Shown piece by piece: positions 1 to 6,802 of a DNA stretch of 9,902 nucleotides (within the stretch, counting starts at the first letter, position 1; each line of letters begins with the position of its first letter). The notes below the pieces were generated by a model. It did not search any database. It saw only the letters and a list, made by a program, of their open reading frames with translations, and was not told where the DNA came from. A program made the translations under genes and the position numbers. The DNA lies in contig JADFRB010000032.1 of the NCBI GenBank assembly GCA_022561525.1, forward strand, positions 1-9,902, written 5' to 3'. Source of the DNA: Nitrospinota bacterium (GTDB lineage: Bacteria > Nitrospirota > Nitrospiria > Nitrospirales > UBA8639).

Positions 1-898
1 AGCCTAATAAACAGCGCAGAACATAGGCCGTCGCCGACAAGGTAATCGCATACACCGCATTGACATTGCCTTTACACTGTGGGGCTGACCCCTCGAAATC
101 AACGAGAATTTCATCACCCTGAATCGTTATCGCCACCATGATCTTGATCGGGTCGGGATCAATTCCGTCATCATCAAGATAATCTGCATAGCGATACGTC
201 CCATCCGGCAACGCGGCAATCAGCCGGCGAGTCATGCGCTCGCTGTAGATCAACAGGCCGTCCATCTGTGTCGTGACAACCTCTCGGCCATATCGATCCA
301 CTAACGCTTGGAGTCGTTCGATACCCGTGCGGTTCGCCGCCAGTTGGGCGTACAGATCTCCGGCTCGTTCTATGGGAGTGCGAACATTCGCGAGAAACAA
401 GTCCCACAATGCTTGATTGCGTTGTCCCTCAGAAATGAGTTTTAGGGGAGGGATGATGATTCCTTCCTGAAAGAGTTCCTGAGACAACGGCATGGACCCC
501 GGCGACATGCCTCCCACATCGGAATGGTGGGCGCGATTCGCGACAAAACCGAGAAGCGTCTCCCCGCCATTGACCATAGTGAACACCGGCGACACCAGCG
601 TGATATCAGGCAGATGCGTGCCGCCCTCAAACGGATCGTTGACGATGGCTACATCACCCGGGGCGAAGGTCATCTTTTTCAGGCAGGCTTGGACGGATAA
701 CGGCATCGCGCCCAGGTGCACCGGAATATGTTCGGCCTGAGCAATGAGTTGGCCGTGCTCGTTAAACACGGCACAGGAATAATCGCATCGTTCTTTGATG
801 TTGGGAGAAAAGGCTGATCGTCGAAGCCGAACTCCCATCTCTTCGGCCACCGACGAGAACAAGTGTTTAAAGACTTCGAGCTGAATGGCATCGTTCAT
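1..898 (-). CDS. hyuB: Hydantoinase B / 5-oxoprolinase-type subunit (HyuB), 3' end cut off by window edge
   Basis: This is the partner subunit of an ATP-dependent hydantoinase, oxoprolinase or related carboxylase; the family opens lactam or hydantoin rings, or carboxylates ketones, in the cytoplasm. About 299 codons are visible, starting MNDAIQLEVFKHLF, and the frame stays open to the left edge, so the C-terminal half of a family protein of roughly 500-600 residues is missing. Family signatures seen in order are NIKERCDYSCAVF (near residues 33-45), AEHIPVHLGAMP (about 55-66), NDPFEGGTHLPDITLV (about 87-102) and NRAHHSDVGGMSPGSMP (about 121-137). The ATG sits on the last base of the hyuA stop (TGATG), which implies translational coupling. 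A GGA lies about 10 bases upstream, inside hyuA. The family call is secure. The substrate cannot be read from sequence: 5-oxoproline, N-methylhydantoin and aromatic ketones are all possible. Confidence 0.93.
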   Translation of the reverse strand, partial: MNDAIQLEVFKHLFSSVAEEMGVRLRRSAFSPNIKERCDYSCAVFNEHGQLIAQAEHIPVHLGAMPLSVQACLKKMTFAPGDVAIVNDPFEGGTHLPDITLVSPVFTMVNGGETLLGFVANRAHHSDVGGMSPGSMPLSQELFQEGIIIPPLKLISEGQRNQALWDLFLANVRTPIERAGDLYAQLAANRTGIERLQALVDRYGREVVTTQMDGLLIYSERMTRRLIAALPDGTYRYADYLDDDGIDPDPIKIMVAITIQGDEILVDFEGSAPQCKGNVNAVYAITLSATAYVLRCLLG

Positions 899-2931
899 CA
901 GGAAGTTCCAGGGCTTATCTCAATATGCAGATTGGCATACTCATCAACACGCGCGTGATCATTGATACCTAACACGATTGTCGTGTCGTCTTGGATGATC
1001 ACGGCTGGCCCGTCTATTTCATTGCCTGGGCGCAAGCGCTCTCGTGAAAAATGCGGGGCCAGGACAGGACCATCAGGCAAGACCAGCCGGTGTGTTCCAG
1101 TCACAGCATGAGATGCGTTTGCAGAAGCTTCAATTGGTAAGCGCGAGAGTGAAGGCGGTGTGGTTCGACCAATACCCCGCACCCGTAGGTTGACAATCTC
1201 AATCGGTGCATCCTCCTGCCGATACCCATATCGTTGCTGATGTTGGGCATCAAAGATGGCCCGATACGTTTTCGAAAAGGGAACGGTTAATTCATACGAT
1301 TGCCCAACATACCGAACATCGAGTTCGCTGAGTATTTCGACATCATCAAGCTTCACGCCTTGGGCCTTCAGGTCAGACATGCTCTTCTCGATCATGGGTG
1401 CAAAGTTTCCTTGCAACTCTTCATACGAGGGCTCATCGGATCGCATGATCGTCTGTACGGCATCCACTCGAACATGGGCCGTCAACATTCCATAGGCTGA
1501 TAATGTTGACGCCGAGGAAGGAATGAGTACTCGGCGAATTCCCATGCCCCTGGCCAAATCACAGGCATGGCCGCCGCCGGCCCCACCGAACGACACCAAC
1601 GCATAATCCCGGGGGTCATGTCCTCGCTCCACGGAAATCACGCGAATCGCGCGCTCCATCTGGGCATTGACAACCTGAACGATTCCCAAAACCGCGGCTT
1701 CCACCTCTGAACATTCGGCTTGTGGTTGAAGGCCAAGCTGTTCAGCCAACACCGCCATGGCCTTGGACGATGCTTCAATATCCAGCGGTAGCTGCCCTCC
1801 CAAGAGACCCGATGCCGGCAAGCGACCTAACAACACATTCGCATCGGTGACCGTGGGAACCAGTCCCCCTCGGCCATAGCAGACTGGCCCGGGATCGGCT
1901 CCGGCACTCTCCGGGCCCACCCGAAGGGCACCCCCTTTATCCACTCGCACCAACGAACCACCACCCGCACCGACGGTATGAATATCAATCACGGGAACGC
2001 GAATTGGGAATCCGCCCACTTCTGCTTCCGACGTGGTTTCAATTTCACCATCGACAAGAGAGACGTCCGTGGAGGTTCCACCCATGTCAAATGTAATGAA
2101 GCGGTCGCACCCAGCCAGCTTGGCCACATGCACGGCCCCGACCACGCCTCCTGCAGGGCCAGAGAGAATCGAGTGCACCCCTTGTTGGCGTCCCTGTGTC
2201 GCCTGAATCCGTCCGCCATTGGATTGCATGATATAAAACGTGTCGGCACCCAACTTGTCTTCAAGCTCGCCAAGGTAGTGATCAAGCACCGGCGACACAT
2301 AGGCATTGACGACCGTAGTAGACGCACGTTCGTATTCACGGAATTCGGGAAGCAATTCCTGGGAGGCCGTCACAAAAAATCCCTCCTGCCGAAAACATTG
2401 GGCCACTTTCTGCTCATGCGCAGGATTCGTGAAGGAAAAAAGAAAACTGATGGCCACCGACTGAACGTGTTGCGTATGGAGAAAATCCACGAGGGCAGGA
2501 ATCTCGTTGACATCAAGCGAGATAAGCACGTGGCCTTGATAATCAATCCGCTCCGGGATTTCGAAACACAGATCTGAGGAGACGAGGGGTTCGACTCCCC
2601 CGCTGAACCAATCATAGAGGGCTCGTCGATTTTGACGGCCAAGGCGCAAGATATCTCGAAAGCCTTTCGTCGTGACGAAGGCAGTCCTGGCACCCTTTCG
2701 TTCTAACAGGGCATTGGTGGCGACAGTGGAACCATGAATGATGGTTCGTGGAAGTTCACTAGAAAGACGCTCTAGGCCTTGCAGCACTGCTTTAGCCGGA
2801 CTTGAAGGCGTTGAGAGAATCTTAAACGTGGATATCTGATTCGCTGTCTCGTCAAACAGGACAAAGTCGGTAAACGTTCCGCCAATGTCAATCCCGATAA
2901 ACAGTCGAGGTTGGAGGTTGCCTGCAGACAT
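898..2931 (-). CDS. hyuA: Hydantoinase A / 5-oxoprolinase-type ATP-binding subunit (HyuA)
   Basis: This is the ATP-using subunit of a hydantoinase/oxoprolinase-type enzyme that works with HyuB encoded immediately downstream. At 677 residues it has the usual length for a separate HyuA. The N-terminal actin-like phosphate loop is GIDIGGTFTD (residues 13-22), followed by HGSTVATNALLERKGA (66-81). The central hydantoinase_A domain has SGPAGG (257-262), TFDMGGTSTDVSL (280-292), GAGGGS (321-326) and a Gly/Pro-rich stretch near 339-353. A further FGGAGGGHACDLA signature lies near residue 470, followed by a C-terminal domain ending around residue 670. The ATG at 2931 has AGGAAG 8 bases upstream, which supports the start. 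The stop overlaps the hyuB start by one base and is followed in frame by a second TGA. The repeat-rich gap to its right must hold its promoter, but I see no convincing one. Family certain; substrate unknown. Confidence 0.96.
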   Translation of the reverse strand: MSAGNLQPRLFIGIDIGGTFTDFVLFDETANQISTFKILSTPSSPAKAVLQGLERLSSELPRTIIHGSTVATNALLERKGARTAFVTTKGFRDILRLGRQNRRALYDWFSGGVEPLVSSDLCFEIPERIDYQGHVLISLDVNEIPALVDFLHTQHVQSVAISFLFSFTNPAHEQKVAQCFRQEGFFVTASQELLPEFREYERASTTVVNAYVSPVLDHYLGELEDKLGADTFYIMQSNGGRIQATQGRQQGVHSILSGPAGGVVGAVHVAKLAGCDRFITFDMGGTSTDVSLVDGEIETTSEAEVGGFPIRVPVIDIHTVGAGGGSLVRVDKGGALRVGPESAGADPGPVCYGRGGLVPTVTDANVLLGRLPASGLLGGQLPLDIEASSKAMAVLAEQLGLQPQAECSEVEAAVLGIVQVVNAQMERAIRVISVERGHDPRDYALVSFGGAGGGHACDLARGMGIRRVLIPSSASTLSAYGMLTAHVRVDAVQTIMRSDEPSYEELQGNFAPMIEKSMSDLKAQGVKLDDVEILSELDVRYVGQSYELTVPFSKTYRAIFDAQHQQRYGYRQEDAPIEIVNLRVRGIGRTTPPSLSRLPIEASANASHAVTGTHRLVLPDGPVLAPHFSRERLRPGNEIDGPAVIIQDDTTIVLGINDHARVDEYANLHIEISPGTS

Positions 2932-2995
2932 GATTCGTTCTTCCTAACGAAATTTGCAGACAAGAGCAAGAATTGTTATTGCAATCTTTTTTCCT

Positions 2996-3118
2996 TGTCA
3001 TTTCGGCCACGCCCCGTTGTCATTTCGGCCACGTCCCGTTGTCATTGCGGCCACGCCCCATTGTCATTTCGACCACGCCCCGTTGTCATTTCGACCACGC
3101 CCCGTTGTCATTTCGACC
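2996..3118. repeat. 22-bp tandem repeat, five full units plus a partial sixth
   Basis: Units begin at 2996, 3018, 3040, 3062 and 3084, with a partial unit from 3106. Each starts TGTCATTTCG and continues with (G/A)CCACG(C/T)CCC(G/A)T. The five units differ at only a few positions: G or A at unit base 11, one C-to-T, one T-to-G and one G-to-A. The sixth copy runs directly into the left end of a 99-bp palindromic element, and the first 13 bases of that element (TGTCATTTCGACC) are the same as the start of units 4 and 5. The array fills much of the gap between hyuA and the propeller gene. No spacers separate the units, so it is not a CRISPR. Whether it has a function is unknown. Confidence 0.93.
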
Positions 3119-3204
3119 CTTGGGAGAAATCTCGCCGTTCCTGCCACGCTTGGTAATGGATCCCAACCCCAACGAAGAGATTTCTCCTTCCACTCGAAAT
3201 GACA
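3106..3204. repeat. 99-bp imperfect palindromic element, copy A
   Basis: Left and right arms of 28 bp (3106-3133 and 3177-3204) are inverted repeats. The outer 11 bases (TGTCATTTCGA) and inner 10 bases (GAGAAATCTC) match perfectly, and the 7 bases between them do not. The 43-bp core carries TTCCTGCCACGCTTGG (3138-3153) and ends near CCCAACGAA, both shared with copy B. No reading frame in it looks like a protein. The layout fits a dispersed intergenic palindrome or miniature inverted-repeat element; I cannot tell which, and I see no clear target-site duplication. Confidence 0.85.
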
Positions 3205-3236
3205 ACAAAGAAAACACCACTTGGTCCTTCCTTCCA

Positions 3237-3335
3237 TGTCATTTCGACCCTTGGGAGAAATCTCGCTTTTCCTGCCACGCTTGGCCTGGCGTTCTGAGCC
3301 CAACGGAAAGATTTCTCCTTCCACTCAAAATGACA
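3237..3335. repeat. 99-bp imperfect palindromic element, copy B
   Basis: This second element has exactly the same length and orientation as copy A, 32 bp further on. Its left arm (3237-3264) is identical to that of copy A. Its right arm (3308-3335) differs by CGAAATGACA becoming CAAAATGACA and by one base at the inner end. The first part of the core, including TTCCTGCCACGCTTGG (3269-3284), is conserved; the middle has diverged; the CCCAACG motif near the right arm is kept. Conserved arms with a diverged core suggest selection or recent copying of the ends. Confidence 0.85.
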
Positions 3336-3342
3336 GAAGAAG

Positions 3343-3371
3343 AAAAACGGTGAGCCAAAGGAAAGAGGCTC
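3343..3371 (-). terminator. Weak terminator-like hairpin after the propeller gene
   Basis: On the minus strand, just past the propeller gene stop, GAGCC and GGCTC (plus-strand 3367-3371 and 3352-3356) can form a 5-bp stem with a 10-base loop. Four bases later comes TTTTT, followed by a pyrimidine run (CTTCTTC). The stem is short and the gap to the U-tract is longer than usual, so this is only a candidate. It sits between the stop codon and palindrome copy B. Confidence 0.35.
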
Positions 3372-4897
3372 TACCCCTTTACGTTTCCACTTAGGGTCAC
3401 CACTCGAGGCCCGCCGGGGGCATTGTCCCAGATGGTGAGTTGCGCATGGTAGGGCCTGGGTTCATCCCCAGCAAAACGAATGTGAACGGAGCAGAGTTTT
3501 CCTGTCGTGAGCGTGGTTCCCGAACAGGCCCCGTCGTTGATCGAAAACGATTGAGAATCCGGCCCTTCCAGGACCACCTTCCTGATCGTAAGAGGACCTA
3601 ACCCCACATTAGTAACCGTCAGGAGTTTCGCTGCCTGTCCGTTTCGAACATTCTCATTAGCAAACTGGACAGTATCGGTACTGAGATTAATCGAAGGGAT
3701 AGTGGCTTTGCCGCTCAGTAAAATCGACACGTCATGAGAATCACTATTCGTCGTCACAACGTCAGGGAAGCCATCCCCATTGAAATCCTCAACTCCGACG
3801 GAGGTCGGCACAGCTCCCACAGCAAAATGGCCAGCCGGCTGAAACGAGCCGTCGCCTCTCCCTAGCAAAATGGACGTGCTATTGGACGCCCGATTCGAGA
3901 CGATCAAATCCCAATGTCCATCGCCATCGAGATCATGAAGGGTCACCGCAATGGGACTAAATCCTACATCAAGTTGAGCGGGTTTAGTGTACTGCCCTGG
4001 GGCTTCTTGCAAGAGAACGTTCAAACTATCCGTAAACACACTAGCGACAATGAGGTCGAGATTTCCGTCTCCGTCCAAATCAGCCTGCGTCAGGGCACTG
4101 AGCGTAAACCCGGCATCGATGTCTTGGCTGCGTGCGAACCGGCCGTTTCCCTCATTTTTTAGGACAGACACGAGTCCATTCGGGGTCCGCCAACTCGGTT
4201 GACTCCAGGTCACGGTTAATTCAGGAAGACCATCACCACTCAAATCGGCAATCGACACACCGGTCGGAAACAACCCATGCTGATCCTGTTCTTCAAGCAC
4301 CTGAGCGGCACTGAAATGTCCATGCCCATCATTCAACAACACGGCCAGACTATAGGGAGGATAATTCCCAAAGCGGCCGCTATTGATGACCACGACATCT
4401 TCATCTCCATCACGATCCAGATCTCCCAATTCCAGAAACGTGGGTCCCTTGCCTGAGGGGTAAAACATAGGCTGCTGGAACAATCCATCCCCTTTTCCCA
4501 ACAAGACGACAATTCCATCAGAACCCGTCTCCGCCACGATCAAATCGAGTGCGGCATCCTGGTTCAAGTCGCCTGAGGTGAGAAACATCGGACTCCGTCC
4601 CACACCAAAGGACAGGCCGGATCGAAACGTGCCATTGCCGTTGCCGAATAACATCGTCACATCGTCGGACCCGCTATTCACCGTGGCCACATCGAGCCAC
4701 CCATCGCCATTAAAATCTCCAACCGTCAAGGCTTCCGGATGTCGTCCAACATCCGCTGGAACCACGGGAGTGAGCACAAGATTTTGTGCACCAACGGGAT
4801 CGGCCACGAAAATGGCTGCACCCAACAACAGCACTCCGCTCACGCCCAAGCCTGTGCGGTGATGCCGCTTACTGCTCATGTTGAGTTTCGTACCCAT
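3371..4897 (-). CDS. Exported FG-GAP/VCBS seven-repeat beta-propeller with C-terminal Ig-like (choice-of-anchor D/ASH-type) domain
   Basis: About 508 residues. A signal peptide (basic KRHHR, then a hydrophobic run GVLLLGAAIFVA, then cleavage near VGA-Q) is followed by seven FG-GAP/VCBS repeats, each with a calcium-loop-like motif: DFNGDGWLD, DLNQDAALD, DLDRDGDED, DLSGDGLPE, DLDGDGNLD, DLDGDGHWD and DFNGDGFPD. Seven repeats fit one closed seven-bladed propeller, roughly residues 50-397; the second loop has Ala where Gly is usual. The last ~110 residues (VQFANENVRNGQ...LLTVTNVGLGPL...VTLSGNV) look like an ASPM/SPD-2/Hydin-type Ig-like domain, as in choice-of-anchor D proteins. It has no obvious anchor and is probably periplasmic, surface-bound or secreted. 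Ligand unknown. The start is uncertain: ATG 4897 has GTGGA 5 bases upstream, while 4912 (AGG at 6 bases) and 4879 (no Shine-Dalgarno) are also possible. All three leave a usable signal peptide. Confidence 0.9.
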   Translation of the reverse strand: MGTKLNMSSKRHHRTGLGVSGVLLLGAAIFVADPVGAQNLVLTPVVPADVGRHPEALTVGDFNGDGWLDVATVNSGSDDVTMLFGNGNGTFRSGLSFGVGRSPMFLTSGDLNQDAALDLIVAETGSDGIVVLLGKGDGLFQQPMFYPSGKGPTFLELGDLDRDGDEDVVVINSGRFGNYPPYSLAVLLNDGHGHFSAAQVLEEQDQHGLFPTGVSIADLSGDGLPELTVTWSQPSWRTPNGLVSVLKNEGNGRFARSQDIDAGFTLSALTQADLDGDGNLDLIVASVFTDSLNVLLQEAPGQYTKPAQLDVGFSPIAVTLHDLDGDGHWDLIVSNRASNSTSILLGRGDGSFQPAGHFAVGAVPTSVGVEDFNGDGFPDVVTTNSDSHDVSILLSGKATIPSINLSTDTVQFANENVRNGQAAKLLTVTNVGLGPLTIRKVVLEGPDSQSFSINDGACSGTTLTTGKLCSVHIRFAGDEPRPYHAQLTIWDNAPGGPRVVTLSGNVKG

Positions 4898-4916
4898 TAC
4901 GTTCCACACCATCTTG

Positions 4917-5082
4917 AACCTAGAAACGGCAGTTGGATCACAAAAGTCCGCGCAAGTTCTTGACGCACCTCGCAAAATAAAAAAAGTCTCATCACCACCG
5001 AGGTGACCACGACTTTTTCTATTTCACCATGCACGCCAATATCTTACACGTCTTTTTTGCGCCCAACTGCCGTTTCTAGGTT
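4917..5082. repeat. Perfect 20-bp inverted repeat enclosing a terminator
   Basis: Positions 4917-4936 (AACCTAGAAACGGCAGTTGG) are the exact reverse complement of 5063-5082, with 126 bp between. A further 6-bp pair, GCGCAA at 4950-4955 and TTGCGC at 5057-5062, continues the pairing inside, and the terminator hairpin at 4981-5018 is at the centre. The right arm covers the first two plus-strand bases of the small gene's stop codon. The left arm lies just before the candidate starts of the propeller gene and supplies the AGG that could serve the 4912 start. It could be a miniature inverted-repeat element or a long RNA hairpin that links termination of one gene to expression of the next. Confidence 0.85.
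4981..5018 (-). terminator. Rho-independent terminator of the small acidic protein gene
   Basis: Outer arms AAAAAGTC (4981-4988) and GACTTTTT (5011-5018), with inner arms TCACC (4992-4996) and GGTGA (5002-5006) around a 5-base loop, form a two-part stem. On the minus strand it is followed by a T-rich run (TTTTTTTATTTT). It lies about 60 bp past the stop of the minus-strand gene ending at 5081. The A-tract on the other side means it could also stop plus-strand transcription. Confidence 0.8.
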
Positions 5083-5323
5083 AAAAAACTTTGGTCATTG
5101 CGATTTCAACTTCATCCGTGGCTGACATCCCCCTGTTGCGGATATGCGCAGACCACGAGGGAGCGTTTCGCAATGCATTGAACACGGCTTTGATGATTTC
5201 AGGTTTAATGCGAGTTTCCCAATCATGCTCCCAGGCATGCGCATCCTCATCACCATCATAGTCCTCAGGAAATTGGGCTTCCAATTGAAACCGAAGATTG
5301 AACGTTTTTTCTTCTTGATACAT
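5081..5323 (-). CDS. Small acidic hypothetical protein (80 aa)
   Basis: I do not recognise the family. The 80-residue product (MYQEEKTFNLRFQLEAQFPE...) has no signal peptide or membrane segment. It is strongly acidic in the middle (PEDYDGDEDAHAWEHDWE, about residues 19-36), followed by a likely helix (RIKPEIIKAVFNALRNAP) and a C-terminal stretch rich in charged and small residues ending MTKVF. ATG 5323 is chosen because AAAGGA lies 9 bases upstream (plus-strand 5333-5338). A longer in-frame GTG at 5368 lacks usable spacing to a Shine-Dalgarno. The gene is divergent from the zinc-ribbon gene and has its own terminator at 4981-5018, both of which favour a real, singly transcribed gene. Function unknown; the composition suggests a soluble cytoplasmic protein. 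Confidence 0.75.
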   Translation of the reverse strand: MYQEEKTFNLRFQLEAQFPEDYDGDEDAHAWEHDWETRIKPEIIKAVFNALRNAPSWSAHIRNRGMSATDEVEIAMTKVF

Positions 5324-5386
5324 ACCAGAATGTCCTTTGTTATACGACCTATTAAGATGATCCCGCACCCTCTGAGCCGACCTTCA

Positions 5387-5416
5387 TTGTCAGATGAAGC
5401 CTCGCTCACATATAAT
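5387..5416 (+). promoter_or_regulatory. Near-consensus sigma70 promoter of the FmdB-type gene
   Basis: The -35 box TTGTCA (5387-5392, one mismatch to TTGACA) and a perfect -10 box TATAAT (5411-5416) are separated by 18 bp. The expected start is near 5423, about 40 bp before the ATG at 5465. This is the strongest promoter-like sequence in the window. Confidence 0.8.
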
Positions 5417-5464
5417 ACGGGTTTACTTGTTAGATTCAACTGCCGTGAAAAGGAGACTGAACCA

Positions 5465-5692
5465 ATGCCATTGTATGAATATGTCTGCAATGAATGTTCG
5501 CACCCATTTGAACTCATTGTCCATAGCTCCACTATCCCTGCCTGCCCTGAGTGTCAGACGCACGACATCGAAAAGCAGCTCTCGGCTTTTGCCGTCAGCG
5601 GTGGGAAGAGCGATTTCGGGTTTGAGGGAGGACCGGGAAGCTGTGGAACATGTGGCGACCCCCGAGGACCAGGGGCTTGTTCAATGGATTAG
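5465..5692 (+). CDS. FmdB-family zinc-ribbon protein (75 aa)
   Basis: A small cytoplasmic protein of the FmdB / CxxC_CxxC_SSSS regulatory-protein family. It begins with the hallmark MPLYEYVCNEC and carries a four-Cys zinc ribbon: C8xxC11 and C27xxC30 (CNEC...CPEC). The ribbon is followed by a conserved-type tail KQLSAFAVSGG. The C-terminus is glycine-rich with three more cysteines (C60, C63, C72; GSCGTCGDPRGPGAC), common in this family. FmdB was first named as a putative regulator of formamidase, but for most members the molecular role is unproven. The ATG at 5465 has AAGGAG 9 bases upstream (5450-5455) and a near-consensus promoter at 5387-5416. It is convergent with mlaA, 52 bp away, so it appears to be transcribed alone. 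Confidence 0.93.
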   Translation: MPLYEYVCNECSHPFELIVHSSTIPACPECQTHDIEKQLSAFAVSGGKSDFGFEGGPGSCGTCGDPRGPGACSMD

Positions 5693-5744
5693 TTGAAAAC
5701 TGATGTAAGGTGCGATGAGTTATTGGACGGGTTTTCACCGCCCC

Positions 5745-6665
5745 CTACTCACGAATATCTTTCGCCCGGCGCTGGAAATATCCGGACCGAACGGCACCAT
5801 ACAAATCAACGGTTGATTCTTCAATCCCTTCAAATGTTTCGAGATTGAGAGACCGCTCATTCATCCTATCCTCGGCATTTAACCCAAGGTTGGGTAAAAA
5901 CGGAATAACATAATTGATGGGATTCATCGCAATATCTCCGGCAAACCCAACAGCATCACGAACCGTAAATGGCGGCATAAACGGCAACACCAGAAAGGGA
6001 CCGGATTGGATGCCATACACCGCCAGCGTCTGCCCAAAATCCTCACTTGGAGGCGCTTCGGTATCAAACACATACTTTGCGACGTCAAACAGACCGGCGA
6101 CTCCGATGGTGGTATTGATCAGAAACCGTTTCGTCTCAATTCCGGCACGTCCAAACTTGCCCTGAAAAAGGCTGTTCAACAATCGCGTGATAAAGCCCAG
6201 GTTATGAAAGACATTGGCAATGGACCCTTGAACATCAGGAGGAACAACTGCATTATATCCCTTGGCCACGGGCTTAAGCACATGGCGATCCACGTTGTAG
6301 TTGAATTGGAACATTTCAGAATTAAACGATTCCCATGGATCATGCACCACCGTTTGTGGTCCTTCATCAAACGGATCGTTGAACGAATCAATGGTGGAAC
6401 CCTCCACCACAGTTTCTGCCATCATGGGAATTTCATCGTCCCCCTCCATCTCTCCCGAGGAATCAAAATATTGAAGATTGGAATCTAATCGAGGGCTGGG
6501 AGGTGCCGTGGGCTGGATATTCTGAGCATTGCCAACAGTATCTGTCTGAGCAAAAACCACTGGAGCCGACATCACCGCTTGAATCAAGACAAAACCCCCT
6601 GCCAGACAAATAGTGACCCTCGCTATAGACAGCTGTTTCAGAAATGCCTGATGGAACATCGCCAT
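5745..6665 (-). CDS. mlaA: MlaA/VacJ-family outer-membrane lipid-asymmetry protein
   Basis: MlaA sits in the outer membrane and removes misplaced phospholipids from the outer leaflet, passing them via MlaC to the MlaFEDB transporter. The 306-residue product shows the family signatures: DPWESFNSEMFQFN (109-122), VDRHVLKPVAKGY (125-137), RFLINTTIGVAGLFDVAKY (180-198), SEDFGQTLAVYGIQSGPFLVLP (207-228) and RDAVG (236-240). It is longer than E. coli MlaA (about 250 residues) because of a low-complexity, acidic, Pro-rich linker at about 41-108. The export signal ends VFA-Q (cleavage about 39/40) and lacks a lipobox cysteine, so it reads as a signal-peptidase-I substrate, whereas E. coli MlaA is a lipoprotein. 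ATG 6665 has AGGGAAG 5 bases upstream, and the second Met at 6659 is an alternative. No other mla gene is visible nearby. Confidence 0.93.
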   Translation of the reverse strand: MAMFHQAFLKQLSIARVTICLAGGFVLIQAVMSAPVVFAQTDTVGNAQNIQPTAPPSPRLDSNLQYFDSSGEMEGDDEIPMMAETVVEGSTIDSFNDPFDEGPQTVVHDPWESFNSEMFQFNYNVDRHVLKPVAKGYNAVVPPDVQGSIANVFHNLGFITRLLNSLFQGKFGRAGIETKRFLINTTIGVAGLFDVAKYVFDTEAPPSEDFGQTLAVYGIQSGPFLVLPFMPPFTVRDAVGFAGDIAMNPINYVIPFLPNLGLNAEDRMNERSLNLETFEGIEESTVDLYGAVRSGYFQRRAKDIRE

Positions 6666-6802
6666 GAATGCTTCCCTATACAACGAAAAATTTGATCCAT
6701 CCCTGATCGTGGCAGGCTCACACGCCGTCGACAAACTCCTGCACTCTACCAAAACCAAAAATGTCTGGCTACTGTTTAAACATAGTGAGGAGTGGAAAAC
6801 CG

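Noticed and set aside
1978..2577. 199-codon plus-strand open frame
   Set aside because: Lies wholly antisense to hyuA, whose conserved motifs are unambiguous; the peptide shows no domain.
2996..3118. Possible CRISPR array
   Set aside because: Units are directly adjacent with no unique spacers, and no cas gene is present.
2911..3353. Plus-strand open frames through the 22-bp array, giving repetitive RPRPVVIS-like peptides
   Set aside because: Because 22 is not a multiple of three, all three frames stay open over the repeat and encode the same pattern. No ribosome site or recognisable domain; the openness is a by-product of the repeat.
5144..5464. Long N-terminal extension of the FmdB-type protein to an ATG at 5144
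   Set aside because: The promoter at 5387-5416, the Shine-Dalgarno at 5450-5455 and the family start MPLYEY all place the start at 5465. The upstream part is antisense to the 80-residue gene.
5694..5737. TGAAAAC / GTTTTCA inverted repeat between the FmdB-type gene and mlaA
   Set aside because: Seven AT-rich pairs with a 30-base loop and no T-run after the stem; too weak to call a terminator.
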